Shown: piece by piece, positions 16,762-24,479 of the stretch
How the letters are laid out: every line of letters begins with the position of its first letter
How positions within the stretch are numbered: the stretch's first letter is position 1
Assembly (NCBI GenBank): GCA_018816925.1
Contig: JAHIUP010000043.1
Location: 1-26,875, forward strand
Direction: 5' to 3'
Source: Patescibacteria group bacterium
Lineage (GTDB): Bacteria > Patescibacteriota > Minisyncoccia > Minisyncoccales > UBA10102
Length of the DNA: 26,875 nucleotides
The notes under the pieces: model-generated
The model's database searches: none
What the model was told of the DNA's origin: nothing
Seen by the model: the letters and a program-made list of their open reading frames with translations, nothing else
Position numbers and translations under genes: made by a program

Positions 16762-17169
16762 TTATTCTTTGAAGATCTCCTCAAGCCGTTTATCGATAGA
16801 TTCCGCATCTACGGGTTTATGCTCCTCTGGTTCCGCGGGAATGGAATCGCGGCTGGCAAAAGAAGGCGCCGGCCGCTCTTTCCTCGGGGCCTTGGAGAGG
16901 AGAAGAAAGCGCCGTACCCCTCCCTCCTTTCCAAGCATGTCCTGTATCCCTTGAATGTTTCCTTCTCCGAGCAGAAAACTAAGGATTGCGAGGATTCCCT
17001 CTTTTTCCGCTCCCTTTCTTCCCGGCGTCTTCTTCCTTCCGAGAACCGCCTGTTTCTCCAGGATGCCGCCTGCTTCCTGAATCGCGGAAAGAATTTTCTC
17101 CATGCGCGAGCGCACCTCCTCTTCTTGGAATTGAGGGGAAAGGAGAAGCGTAAGTTCGTAGCTTCGCAT
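16762..17169 (-). CDS. rpsF: 30S ribosomal protein S6
   Basis: S6 pairs with S18 on the small-subunit platform. From ATG 17169 the product is 135 residues and begins MRSYELTLLL, which matches the usual S6 start (MRxYE). The ferredoxin-like core runs to about residue 95 (KEGILAILSFLLG; VRRFLLLSK), and a 40-residue charged, Pro/Glu-rich tail extends beyond the usual length. Upstream in-frame ATGs at 17187 and 17175 lie inside the predicted promoter, so I reject them. No Shine-Dalgarno sequence precedes 17169, and the -10 box is 8 nt away, so the mRNA is probably leaderless. It is the first gene of the rpsF-ssb group. Confidence 0.9.
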   Translation of the reverse strand: MRSYELTLLLSPQFQEEEVRSRMEKILSAIQEAGGILEKQAVLGRKKTPGRKGAEKEGILAILSFLLGEGNIQGIQDMLGKEGGVRRFLLLSKAPRKERPAPSFASRDSIPAEPEEHKPVDAESIDKRLEEIFKE

Positions 17170-17177
17170 ACGCATCC

Positions 17178-17206
17178 ACTCTAGCATATGTTCCCAGCTC
17201 CGTCAA
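17178..17206 (-). promoter_or_regulatory. rpsF-ssb promoter
   Basis: On the minus strand TTGACG (17206-17201) and TAGAGT (17183-17178) are 17 nt apart, and the -10 box ends 8 nt before ATG 17169. The spacing fits a leaderless start at the canonical S6 N-terminus. Confidence 0.6.
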
Positions 17207-17230
17207 TTTCTCCTTGGCCAAGTCAAGTCG

Positions 17231-17345
17231 TTCAGACCCTGAGGGGTCTTCAGACCCGAAGGGGTGTGGATAACTTAGCCAGGCTAAGGATAGGCCTATG
17301 ACTTGTTCTGAGCAAGGCCGGGTGAAACCCGGTTTCACCCGGCCT
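17231..17345. promoter_or_regulatory. Palindrome-dense divergent intergenic region
   Basis: Between rpsF and the mutase gene lie a tandem 18-nt direct repeat (17231-17248 and 17249-17266) whose first copy forms AGACCC/GGGTCT, the 15-nt palindrome CTTAGCCAGGCTAAG (17274-17288), ATAGGCCTAT (17290-17299), the imperfect CTTGTTCTGAGCAAG (17302-17316), and a perfect 12-bp inverted repeat GGCCGGGTGAAA / TTTCACCCGGCC (17316-17327 and 17333-17344). They could be operators or RNA hairpins; no known motif is recognised. Confidence 0.6.
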
Positions 17346-17361
17346 AATCTCGTGATATAGT
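17333..17361 (+). promoter_or_regulatory. Candidate mutase promoter
   Basis: TTTCAC (17333-17338) and TATAGT (17356-17361) are 17 nt apart; the -10 box ends 7 nt before ATG 17369. The -35 candidate lies in the right arm of the 12-bp inverted repeat, so a protein or hairpin at that repeat would affect this promoter. Confidence 0.5.
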
Positions 17362-17368
17362 AGGGGAT

Positions 17369-18757
17369 ATGGCAGATATTGAGCAGAGCATGTTTCGAGA
17401 GTACGACCTGCGGGGTCGGGAGAGTGAGCAGGAGCTCAACGAGGTTTCCATGGAGCTTGTGGGCAAGGGGTATGGCACCTTCCTTCGTAAGAGAGGATTG
17501 GAAAGGGTGGTGCTTGGCCATGATAGTAGGGGGACTTCAGGGGCATTTGCAAAAGCCGTCTTGCGCGGGCTTCTTGCGACCGGGTGCAAGGTAGTACTCG
17601 TGAACACCGTTACTACTCCCATGCTCTACTGGAGTCAGTACCATTTTGAGACGGAGGGAGGAGTCATGGTGACCGCAAGCCATAACCCGCCTGGTTGGAA
17701 CGGAGTCAAGCTCGCCCTCGGTTACTCCGTTACCCTAAATACTGCAGAGCTCCAAGAGGTGTATGAGAGTATTCGGAAGGATGATTTTTTCCAGGGGGAG
17801 GGGGTAGTGGAAAAGGAAGAGGATATTTCAGATGCCTATCGGGAGGATTTGGTGAGCCGCGTACAGGGGATAAAACCATTGAAAGTTTTGGTAAATACGG
17901 GGAACGGAACCGCAGGTTTGTTTGCCGCAGATATTCTTAGGGCCGCAGGGTGTGAGGTTATTGAGTATCTTACTAATCTTGATTCAAGCTACCCCCATTA
18001 CACTCCTAATCCCGCGCAGGTAGAGATGATGGAAGATACGGGAAGGAGGGTACGGGAAGAGGGCGCGGACCTAGGGTTTGCATTTGACGGAGATGGGGAC
18101 CGGCTCGGATTGGTAGATGAACACGGAGAGAACGTTTGGCCCGACCGCTATCTTATTCTATTATCCCGCCTGGTACTACAAAAGAATCCTGGAGCGAAGA
18201 TTGTGTTCGATGTAAAGGTATCCCAGGCCCTGCCAGAGGATATTGAAGCACACGGAGGAGTTCCAATTATGTGGAAGACCGGACATTCTCATATTAAGGC
18301 GAAAATGAGAGAAGAGGGAGCGGTGTTGGCGGGAGAGATGTCAGGCCACATTTTCTTTGTGCAGGATTATTACGGATTTGACGATGCTTTCTTTGCGAGC
18401 CTGAAACTTTTGGAATACTTTTCAGCGCAAGGGGAGCCAGTTTCAAAGCTTATTGCAGAAACCCCGTATTACATTTCTACTCCTGCTCTTCACGCGAATT
18501 GTCCAGACGATAAAAAATACCAGGTAGTACAGGAACTTACCGAGGAATTCAAAAAAGCATACAATGTCATTGATATTAATGGCGCGCGCGTTCAGTTCGG
18601 GGACGGCTGGGGCCTTGTGCGCGCTTCCTCCAATCTTCCCGCTCTCGTTTTGCGCTTTGAGGCGAAAACAAAAGAGCGGTGCCAAGAGATAGAGCAGCTC
18701 TTTCGAGAGAAACTCAAACGGTACGACTTTGTAAGTCAGGACTGGTATCCCGCCTAG
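17369..18757 (+). CDS. Phosphomannomutase/phosphoglucomutase
   Basis: This alpha-D-phosphohexomutase interconverts hexose 1- and 6-phosphates for glycan and nucleotide-sugar synthesis in the cytoplasm. The 462 residues carry all four active-site segments: the phosphoserine loop TASHNPPGWNGVK (Ser104), the Mg2+ loop DGDGDR (240-245), the sugar-binding loop GEMSGH (322-327), and the phosphate-binding loop RASSNLPALVLRFEA near the C-terminus. GEMSGH and the overall size fit the ManB/AlgC group rather than phosphoglucosamine mutases (GlmM), but mannose versus glucose preference cannot be read from sequence. ATG 17369 is 7 nt after the -10 box, with AGGGG in between too close to act as a normal ribosome binding site. 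A 14-bp palindrome (CCCGCCTAGGCGGG, 18749-18762) includes the stop codon. Confidence 0.93.
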   Translation: MADIEQSMFREYDLRGRESEQELNEVSMELVGKGYGTFLRKRGLERVVLGHDSRGTSGAFAKAVLRGLLATGCKVVLVNTVTTPMLYWSQYHFETEGGVMVTASHNPPGWNGVKLALGYSVTLNTAELQEVYESIRKDDFFQGEGVVEKEEDISDAYREDLVSRVQGIKPLKVLVNTGNGTAGLFAADILRAAGCEVIEYLTNLDSSYPHYTPNPAQVEMMEDTGRRVREEGADLGFAFDGDGDRLGLVDEHGENVWPDRYLILLSRLVLQKNPGAKIVFDVKVSQALPEDIEAHGGVPIMWKTGHSHIKAKMREEGAVLAGEMSGHIFFVQDYYGFDDAFFASLKLLEYFSAQGEPVSKLIAETPYYISTPALHANCPDDKKYQVVQELTEEFKKAYNVIDINGARVQFGDGWGLVRASSNLPALVLRFEAKTKERCQEIEQLFREKLKRYDFVSQDWYPA

Positions 18758-18806
18758 GCGGGTATCCTGCTTAGTTGAGTAATCCCACGCGTTTGAGGTT
18801 AAATAT

Positions 18807-18846
18807 GTATTTCACTTTTTTGACGATCGTCAAAAAAGTGAAATAC
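18807..18846. promoter_or_regulatory. 40-bp perfect palindrome with operator core
   Basis: The two 20-bp arms are exact reverse complements (outer end GTATTTCAC, inner GACGA/TCGTC). The 12-bp centre TGACGATCGTCA (18821-18832) recurs exactly in the promoter of the neighbouring regulator (19426-19437). It lies 5 nt beyond the regulator stop, between convergent genes. A -35-like TTGACG with AATACT 16 nt further (18820-18847) could fire on the plus strand, antisense to the regulator. The hairpin lacks a T-run after the stem, so it is a poor intrinsic terminator. Confidence 0.8.
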
Positions 18847-18851
18847 TAGAG

Positions 18852-19403
18852 TTAGAGCCCAAAGTGGTTTTTAAGATCTTTATCAGAGTCGATGTTACTT
18901 ACGGCAAGAAAACGAAGCTCTCTGCTGAAGTGCTTCTTATAGAGAGAAAGGAGCTCTTGGAGTTCTTTTGAGACATCAAAGGGAAACACCCAGACGCTTT
19001 TTTGAAGTTCCGCAAAGCCAATATATTTGAGTTGATTTCTTAGAAAATTGCGATCTTTTCGTGAAATCTCTGGGATGTCAAAAATTACTACAAACCACAA
19101 ACCGTTCCATGGCTTTGTGGTGAGAAGGTGAGCAAGCCGATAGCGATAGAGTGCGAGCTGCCCTAACGGCGTGAGTTTGAGATAAGAATTCCCCCCTCGT
19201 TTTCTTTGTGAGAGAAGACCGCGTTTTTTTAGACGATGCATCTCAAGAGAGAGACGCTGAGAAGGAAACGGCTTGTCGAGATGTTCTTTGACCTGTCTCC
19301 AATTGCGTGGGGGATTGAGTAGTATTTCTCCGGTGCCGATTACCACGTCAAACATACGCGTAAGGATTTCGTAGCCGACGGTGTTAAGATGAAGCTTTTG
19401 CAT
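18852..19403 (-). CDS. PaaX-like transcriptional regulator (Cas2-fold C-terminus)
   Basis: From ATG 19403 the product is 183 residues. Residues about 10-95 form a winged helix-turn-helix (WRQVKEHLDKPFPSQRLSLE, then a wing RKRGGNSYLKLTPLG). Residues 101-175 form a ferredoxin-like Cas2-type domain with the PaaX hallmark: FDIPE, two arginines, FLRNQL, GF and QKSVWVFPF. PaaX proteins repress catabolic operons in response to a ligand; the Cas2-like half mediates dimer contacts. There is no CRISPR array or cas gene here, so this is not an adaptation Cas2. An upstream TTG (19448) is in frame but precedes the -35 box, so ATG 19403, 7 nt after TATAAT, is the better start. An operator-like palindrome covers the -35 region, which suggests self-repression. 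The ligand and other targets are unknown. Confidence 0.85.
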   Translation of the reverse strand: MQKLHLNTVGYEILTRMFDVVIGTGEILLNPPRNWRQVKEHLDKPFPSQRLSLEMHRLKKRGLLSQRKRGGNSYLKLTPLGQLALYRYRLAHLLTTKPWNGLWFVVIFDIPEISRKDRNFLRNQLKYIGFAELQKSVWVFPFDVSKELQELLSLYKKHFSRELRFLAVSNIDSDKDLKNHFGL

Positions 19404-19410
19404 TAGATTT

Positions 19411-19439
19411 ATTATATCAAAAGTATGACGATCGTCATA
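19411..19439 (-). promoter_or_regulatory. Regulator promoter with overlapping operator
   Basis: On the minus strand ATGACG (19438-19433) and TATAAT (19416-19411) are 16 nt apart. The 16-bp palindrome TATGACGATCGTCATA (19424-19439) covers the -35 box. Binding there should block RNA polymerase. The -10 box ends 7 nt before ATG 19403. Confidence 0.75.
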
Positions 19440-19471
19440 GTTGTGCAATGGAAGAGATGGGCCTAATGGGT

Positions 19472-20461
19472 CTAGCTTAGGAGCCCCACACGCTCTCGCA
19501 CCTCTTCTATTGTGGGCTCCGCTAACGAGCGCGCCTTCCTTGCTCCTCTCTTAAGGAGTTCTTGTATGTAGGCCTCTCTGCGCTCAAGCTCCCTCTTTTT
19601 CTTGCGTAGGGGTTCGGAAAAGGAAACCGCGAGTTCCGCAAGTTCCCTTTTGAAAGGCGCGTACCCCTTTCCTTTAAATCTTTTCTCTATGGAAGCGATG
19701 GATTCCCCGCTCATAAGAGAATGGAGGACGAGAAGGTTGGAGACGCCTGGCTTCTTTGCGGGGCTGTAGCGTATTTCCTTGCCCGCGTCCGTGGTGGCCC
19801 CCATAATATTCCTGCGTATGTGTTCGGGGTCTTCAAAGGGAGATACCCTTCCTTTGGGGTTAGGGTCGGATTTGGACATCTTCTTTTTGGGGTCAACGAG
19901 CGACATAATCTTCGCCCCTTCTTTCTCCGAGCTCACGAGGGCCGCGGGTTCCTTGAAGGTTTGCCCGAAGGTACTGTTGAATTTACGGGCCATGGTTCGC
20001 GTAAACTCCAGGTGCTGTACCTGGTCTTTGCCCACAGGAACGGCGTCCGTTTGGTAGAGCAGGATGTCTGAAGCCATCAGCGCGGGATAGGTAAGGAGCC
20101 CCGCGTTCACGCCGCTCTTCTGGGTTTTTCCCTTTTCCTTGTACTGGGTCATGCGCTCGAGTTCACCTAGGGGCGCGATGGTCTGGAGAATCCAGGCGAG
20201 CTCTGTGTGCTCTTTCACGTGCGACTGTACGAACAGCGTACATCGCTCCGGATCCAGGCCAGAGGCAATGAGCTCCATAACCTTGTTAAGAGTGGCCTTA
20301 CGGAGCTCTTTGGGATTCTGTGGCACGGTAAGCGCATGGAGGTCCACTACTGGGAAGAGACATTCGTGCTTTGTCTGCATGTCTTTCCAGCGGCGCACCG
20401 CTCCCAGGTAGTTCCCCAGGTGCATGATTCCTGTTGGTTGAATGCCGCTTAGTATCCTCAT
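19472..20461 (-). CDS. trpS: Tryptophan--tRNA ligase
   Basis: TrpRS charges tRNA-Trp in the cytoplasm. From ATG 20461 the product is 329 residues, normal for bacterial TrpRS. It begins MRILSGIQPTGIMHLGNYLG, with the class I HIGH-type motif HLGN at 14-17; the KMSKS loop (KKKMSKSDPN) is at 194-198. The conserved ILLYQTDAVPVGKDQVQHLE segment, which lines the tryptophan and adenylate site, is also present. A TTG 36 nt further upstream overlaps the RNase J gene and adds residues absent from the family, so I reject it. ATG 20461 is 7 nt after the RNase J stop, with AGAAGG just in front; coupling to RNase J is likely. Confidence 0.96.
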   Translation of the reverse strand: MRILSGIQPTGIMHLGNYLGAVRRWKDMQTKHECLFPVVDLHALTVPQNPKELRKATLNKVMELIASGLDPERCTLFVQSHVKEHTELAWILQTIAPLGELERMTQYKEKGKTQKSGVNAGLLTYPALMASDILLYQTDAVPVGKDQVQHLEFTRTMARKFNSTFGQTFKEPAALVSSEKEGAKIMSLVDPKKKMSKSDPNPKGRVSPFEDPEHIRRNIMGATTDAGKEIRYSPAKKPGVSNLLVLHSLMSGESIASIEKRFKGKGYAPFKRELAELAVSFSEPLRKKKRELERREAYIQELLKRGARKARSLAEPTIEEVRERVGLLS

Positions 20462-20468
20462 ACCTTCT

Positions 20469-22232
20469 TTATACTTCAATAATGACGGGGAGAACAATGG
20501 GACGCCGCTCGGTCTTTTTGAAGAGGAACTCGCCTACCTGGTTGCGCACATTGTCCCTGACGTACACCCAGTTTACGGCTCCTCCCGCGACCGAGGACTT
20601 ATTCACGACGTCCACGGTGAGACGGCGCACCTCCCTTAGAAGTTCTTTGGATTCCCTTAGGTAGATGAACCCCCTGGAGATAATGTCGGGAGACCCGCGC
20701 ACGGTGCCCGATTGCCGGTCCACCACCGCCACGATGACGAACATGCCTTCCGCGGCGAGATTCTGCCGGTCTCGAAGCACCACCTCTCCCACGTCTCCCA
20801 CTCCGAGCCCGTCTACCATAATGTAGTTTGCGGGTACGGAGTCCTTCTCTTTGCCAATGGCGGTTTTACTGAGGGTGATGACGTTTCCATTTTCCGCGAC
20901 CATGATGTTCTTGGAGGGGATGCTCATTTCTTCCGCGAGCCGCGCGTGGTTCACGAGCATGGAGTATTGCCCGTGAATTGGCATGAAGAATTTGGGCTGG
21001 AGGAATTGTATAGTTTCTTTCAATTCTTCCTGGCCCGCGTGCCCGGAGGCGTGTATGTCCATCATCTTGTAGTGGAACACGGCGGTGCCCTGTCGGTAGA
21101 GCTGGTCTTTCACGAACTGCACGGTGCGCTCGTTGCCCGGAATGACGGAGGAGGAGAAAATGACAGTATCTCCCTTCTGAAGCTTGAGGAAGCGATGCTC
21201 TCCCGTGATGATGCGCATGAGCATGGCGCGTTCCTCGCCCTGGGCTCCCGTGCCCATGATGGTAATCTTGGAGTCCGGATACTTACTTACATCTTGCGCC
21301 TTTATAAGGGTGCCCGCTTTCGCTTTCAGATAACCAAGCTTCTGTGCGATTTCTACGTTCATGCGCATGGTGTGGCCTTCCACTATCACCCGTCTTCCGT
21401 GGCGCTCCGAGAGCGTGATAACCTGCTGGATCCTGTTGAGGAGGGAGGCGAAGGTTGCAGTAATAATTCTTCCTTTCGTCTGCTGGAAAATTTCCTCAAG
21501 GTTTTCCATGATGGTTTGCTCGGAGAGCGAGCGCGCGGGTTCCTCCGCGTGCGTGGAATCCGACATCAGGAGGAGGGGTTTTTCTTTTCCTATCTTTTTG
21601 AGGCGCTCGTAGTCCGTGGGAGGTTCATTCACTGGATTGTCGTCAAACTTGAAGTCCGAAGTGTGCACAATCGTTCCCAGCTGCGTTCGGATGATGTAGC
21701 CGAAGTTGTCCATGATATTGTGGTTCTGGCGGAAGGGTTCTATCTCGAAGGGGCCCAAGTGGAAGGATTTTCCGTTCTGAATAGTGGTGATGCGGAGCTT
21801 GGGGTGGTTCGGGAATTCCGCCTGTCTCTTAAGGATGATGGCTTTTGAGAGCGGCGCCGCGAACATGGGAGGATTGCCGATCCATCCCATGAGGTAGGGA
21901 ATCGCCCCGATATGGTCGTAGTGCCCGTGTGTAATGAGGAGTCCCACGATATCTCGCGCCCTGCCCTTGAGCGATATGATATTAGGGATGATGTAGTCAA
22001 TGCCCGGCATGTCTTCTTCTGGCATGCGCAGTCCCATGTCAATAATCAGAATCTTGCCCTGGTACTCCAGAGCCATCATGTTGCGGCCTACCTCCCCAAG
22101 CCCTCCCAGGGGAATGATACGCATTTCCTTGGTGGACTGGAGGGGTTTGAGCTGGAAGGAAGGGCCGTTTTCTTGTCCCATGGGCATTGGGCTTCTGGGG
22201 CGTTGCTTCTGCTGTTGTCGTTGTTGTGTCAT
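20469..22232 (-). CDS. rnj: Ribonuclease J
   Basis: This metallo-beta-lactamase/beta-CASP nuclease (endonuclease and 5'-3' exonuclease) matures and degrades RNA. The 587 residues contain, after a Gln/Arg/Pro-rich N-terminal extension (1-36), the core start MRIIPLGGLGEVGRN, the zinc motif THGHYDHIGA (H102, H104, D106, H107), HTSDFKFD, the beta-CASP region (IVEGHTMRMN, GTGAQGEERAML, IFSSSVIPGNE), ASGHAGQEEL and PIHGQYSML, then a C-terminal domain (FIYLRESKELL). Many RNase J proteins have Glu where this one has Gln in PIHGQY. ATG 22232 has no Shine-Dalgarno sequence; an internal start at the core Met (residue 37) is possible but less likely. It is followed by trpS in the same direction. Confidence 0.95.
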   Translation of the reverse strand: MTQQRQQQKQRPRSPMPMGQENGPSFQLKPLQSTKEMRIIPLGGLGEVGRNMMALEYQGKILIIDMGLRMPEEDMPGIDYIIPNIISLKGRARDIVGLLITHGHYDHIGAIPYLMGWIGNPPMFAAPLSKAIILKRQAEFPNHPKLRITTIQNGKSFHLGPFEIEPFRQNHNIMDNFGYIIRTQLGTIVHTSDFKFDDNPVNEPPTDYERLKKIGKEKPLLLMSDSTHAEEPARSLSEQTIMENLEEIFQQTKGRIITATFASLLNRIQQVITLSERHGRRVIVEGHTMRMNVEIAQKLGYLKAKAGTLIKAQDVSKYPDSKITIMGTGAQGEERAMLMRIITGEHRFLKLQKGDTVIFSSSVIPGNERTVQFVKDQLYRQGTAVFHYKMMDIHASGHAGQEELKETIQFLQPKFFMPIHGQYSMLVNHARLAEEMSIPSKNIMVAENGNVITLSKTAIGKEKDSVPANYIMVDGLGVGDVGEVVLRDRQNLAAEGMFVIVAVVDRQSGTVRGSPDIISRGFIYLRESKELLREVRRLTVDVVNKSSVAGGAVNWVYVRDNVRNQVGEFLFKKTERRPIVLPVIIEV

Positions 22233-22373
22233 ATATATGTGTATTATTTGTGTTGTGTTGAGCGTGCCCAGGGCGAGACTCGGGGAGTCATTCGACGGGG
22301 CGCCCTATCGCACTTGTCCTGTCGGATGACGGGGCGAACTCCCATTTCTTATCTGTATAATTCTGTATAATTG

Positions 22374-22455
22374 TGCCCTCGGTGGGATTCGAACCCACAA
22401 GCCTTGCGGCATATGATCCTGAATCATACGCGTATACCAGTTCCGCCACGAGGGC
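22374..22455 (-). tRNA. tRNA-Leu(CAG)
   Basis: The acceptor arms GCCCTCG and CGAGGGC pair over 7 bp. The anticodon stem TATGA/TCATA holds the loop TTCAGGA, giving anticodon CAG (reads CUG). The long variable arm (TGCCGCAAGGCT) is that of a class II leucine tRNA, and the T arm has GTTCGAATC. The discriminator is A (22374). CCA is not encoded (the next bases are CAA). The gene starts 25 nt after the substrate-binding protein gene, so it may be cut from a longer transcript; an 8-nt leader GTATAATT pairs perfectly with trailer AATTATAC. Confidence 0.95.
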
Positions 22456-22480
22456 AATTATACGAGGTTTCATCGTTATC

Positions 22481-24454
22481 CTACTTCCCCACTCGCTTCG
22501 TTTCCACGTACCAATTCTCCGCGCCGTCGAAGCGATGGGAAGGGTCTCCTATGAGATGTGCATTTACTCCTTTGACCTTTTGGGGAAGCTCGTAGGAGTA
22601 CGGGATGTCGTACAGGAAGAGCGCGGGAGCGTCTGAGAGGATTTCCTCCTGGAGCTCCTCAAGCGTTTCCTTCCGTTTCTCTTCTCCGCTTTCCTGGCGG
22701 AGGGCTTCGAGGAGGCGGTCCACGTTCTTGTTCTCGTACACCGAGAGATTCAATCCCGGGTCTTGCCCCTGCGAGGAGTGCCAGAAGGGAAATGGATCAG
22801 GCGTGACTCCGAGAATTTCCCCGAATAGGAGCATCTCGTAGTTTCTTTCCTTGAGTACTTCTCTTGTGAAGTCCGGGGAAGGGGAACTGGAGAGTATGAT
22901 GCGAATTCCAAGTTCTTCCCATTGGGCCTTCAGGTTTTCTGCCACCTTTTCCAAGAGCGGGTGTTCGGGGAACGAGAGTGTGAGGCGCAGGGGCGTTGTT
23001 TCCCCCTGGGATTCTCCACATATCTCATTGAGCTTCGTCCTTGTGGAGGGTCCCACGGTTCCCGTGCCTTTCTTCAGCCCTTCGGGAGCGAGTATCTCTG
23101 AAGCGTACTTCTCTTGGAAACGCACCACCGCTTCCTTGGTGAGGGGACCAAAGTATCCAGAAACCGTGCCTTCCTCGTAGAGCGCAGGGTCCTGGGAGAG
23201 ACATTCCTGGAGCCGCCGCACCTCTTCTCCTGTAGAGCCCGTTACGAGACGGCTCTGGAAGTTTGTGGGAGGAGCGGGAGGTAGAACGATTCCCCCCTCT
23301 GTTTTGACAAATCCTTCCTGCTCTAGCAAGGCGAGGGCGCGGGCGGGATCAAATTCTTGAGGGTGTTCAGGGGCCGAGATTTCAAATAAGGAAGGGAGGA
23401 CCGGAGAGCAGACCTGCCGCGCCTTTCCTCCGAAGACCTGTTCAATAAGTCGGGACTTGTCTATGGAGGAGCGTAGCGCCTCCCTCACGTTATCTTCCTC
23501 GATACTGCCTTTGCTTGAAAGATTAAAGAACACGGCAAAGTATCTTGGGAGGGTAAAATCATATACTTCTCCTCTTTGGGGAAAGGGTTCCCCGTAAGAG
23601 GGGATTGCGAAGCTCTCCACTTCCCGGCGCCCGACTGCTTTCCTTAGCTCTTCTTGGGTATCGTAGAATTTGAAGGTGAGGCGTTCCAGAAAGGGAGGGC
23701 GCAGGGTGTGGGGGTTTGACTTGAGGGTTATCTCCCTGACGGCTCCCGACTTCTTGTCTTGGTGTACGGCGGTTACCTGGTAGGGGCCCGTGCCCACGGG
23801 CTGGAGATTGAAACCGGAGAGCGGAAGATTTTCCATAGATACGTTCTTCCAGATGTGGGCGGGAAGCAGGGGAAGCGTGAGGCGTTCCAGAAAGGGAGCG
23901 TAGGGGTCCTGAAGCTCAAAGCGCACACGCATGCTTGAGAGCTTCTGTACGTTTACCCCTATCCAATTGGCTCTCACCGAGCTTTTGGAGGCGGGGTCCT
24001 GGATGGTCGCTATCGTGAACACCACGTCGTCTGCGCTGAAAGGAGCTCCATCCTGCCACTTTACTCCTTCTTTGAGCTCTACCTCGTAGAATCTTCCCTC
24101 TCCTTGCACGGTCACACGCTCTGCCAGGTCTGGCACGAGCTCCCCTGTTTCCGTGAATCGGAAGAGGCCAGAGTACACGAGGCGTACGAGGTCGCGGTCC
24201 ACGTCGTTCGCTTCCGCGTATAGTGGGTTGAGGAAGCGTGGACTTCCCACCATGCCTTCCGTGAGTTGACCTCCAATTGAAGGAATCTCTATAGTGACTG
24301 TCTCGTACAAGGCGCGCAGTAGGAGGACGCCGGAACTTATCAGCACGAGCGCGAGAACGGCAACAAGCATACGTTCCTTGCGGGGAAGTAATTGGGGAAG
24401 TTGCTGCCATTGCGCAAACGAAGGCAGGTTCTTGAGAAATTTAGGTTTTCTCAC
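22481..24454 (-). CDS. Family 5 substrate-binding protein with inserted peptidoglycan-binding domain
   Basis: The 657-residue protein has a basic N-terminus and one transmembrane helix at about 29-48; it has no lipobox cysteine, so it is held by the helix rather than lipid. The SBP_bac_5 fold (the peptide/nickel-binding family of ABC importers) is recognised in two parts: about 60-395 (VGSPRFLNPLYAEANDVDRD, LVYSGLFRF, VKWQDGAPFSADDVVFTI, PVGTGPYQV) and about 487-650 (LSVYENKNVDRLLEALR). Between them, at about 404-480, sits a peptidoglycan-binding type 1 domain (GSTGEEVRRLQECL, VSGYFGPLTKEAVVRFQ, GTVGPSTRTKLN). No permease or ATPase gene is adjacent, so the transport partner is unknown; a role as a wall-attached receptor is inference. 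The GTG start at 24454 lacks a ribosome binding site; Met29 preceded by AAGGA is an alternative. Confidence 0.87.
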   Translation of the reverse strand: MRKPKFLKNLPSFAQWQQLPQLLPRKERMLVAVLALVLISSGVLLLRALYETVTIEIPSIGGQLTEGMVGSPRFLNPLYAEANDVDRDLVRLVYSGLFRFTETGELVPDLAERVTVQGEGRFYEVELKEGVKWQDGAPFSADDVVFTIATIQDPASKSSVRANWIGVNVQKLSSMRVRFELQDPYAPFLERLTLPLLPAHIWKNVSMENLPLSGFNLQPVGTGPYQVTAVHQDKKSGAVREITLKSNPHTLRPPFLERLTFKFYDTQEELRKAVGRREVESFAIPSYGEPFPQRGEVYDFTLPRYFAVFFNLSSKGSIEEDNVREALRSSIDKSRLIEQVFGGKARQVCSPVLPSLFEISAPEHPQEFDPARALALLEQEGFVKTEGGIVLPPAPPTNFQSRLVTGSTGEEVRRLQECLSQDPALYEEGTVSGYFGPLTKEAVVRFQEKYASEILAPEGLKKGTGTVGPSTRTKLNEICGESQGETTPLRLTLSFPEHPLLEKVAENLKAQWEELGIRIILSSSPSPDFTREVLKERNYEMLLFGEILGVTPDPFPFWHSSQGQDPGLNLSVYENKNVDRLLEALRQESGEEKRKETLEELQEEILSDAPALFLYDIPYSYELPQKVKGVNAHLIGDPSHRFDGAENWYVETKRVGK

Positions 24455-24479
24455 AGGAAGATGAAGCAGGAGGAGCTAG

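Noticed and set aside
17167..17187. Upstream ATG codons (17187, 17175) as the rpsF start
   Set aside because: They fall in the predicted promoter, and the S6 family start (MRxYE) begins at 17169.
18807..18846. The 40-bp palindrome as an ordinary intrinsic terminator
   Set aside because: Neither strand has a T-run after the stem, the inner T and A runs are inside the stem, and the centre matches the regulator operator exactly.
18852..19403. Reading the regulator as a CRISPR adaptation Cas2
   Set aside because: It has an N-terminal winged helix and PaaX hallmark residues, and there is no repeat array or cas1 in the window.
20712..21848. A 378-codon open frame on the plus strand opposite RNase J
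   Set aside because: It is antisense to a gene with full RNase J motifs, is rich in His/Val/Phe runs and has no recognisable domain; it is a shadow of high-G+C codon use.
22294..22336. Two copies of GACGGGGCG between RNase J and tRNA-Leu
   Set aside because: They are only 9 nt long with no consistent flanks and could be chance in G-rich sequence.
22457..22462. TATAAT on the minus strand as the tRNA-Leu promoter
   Set aside because: It ends one base before the mature 5' end, so transcription would start inside the tRNA, and no -35 box lies 17 nt upstream.
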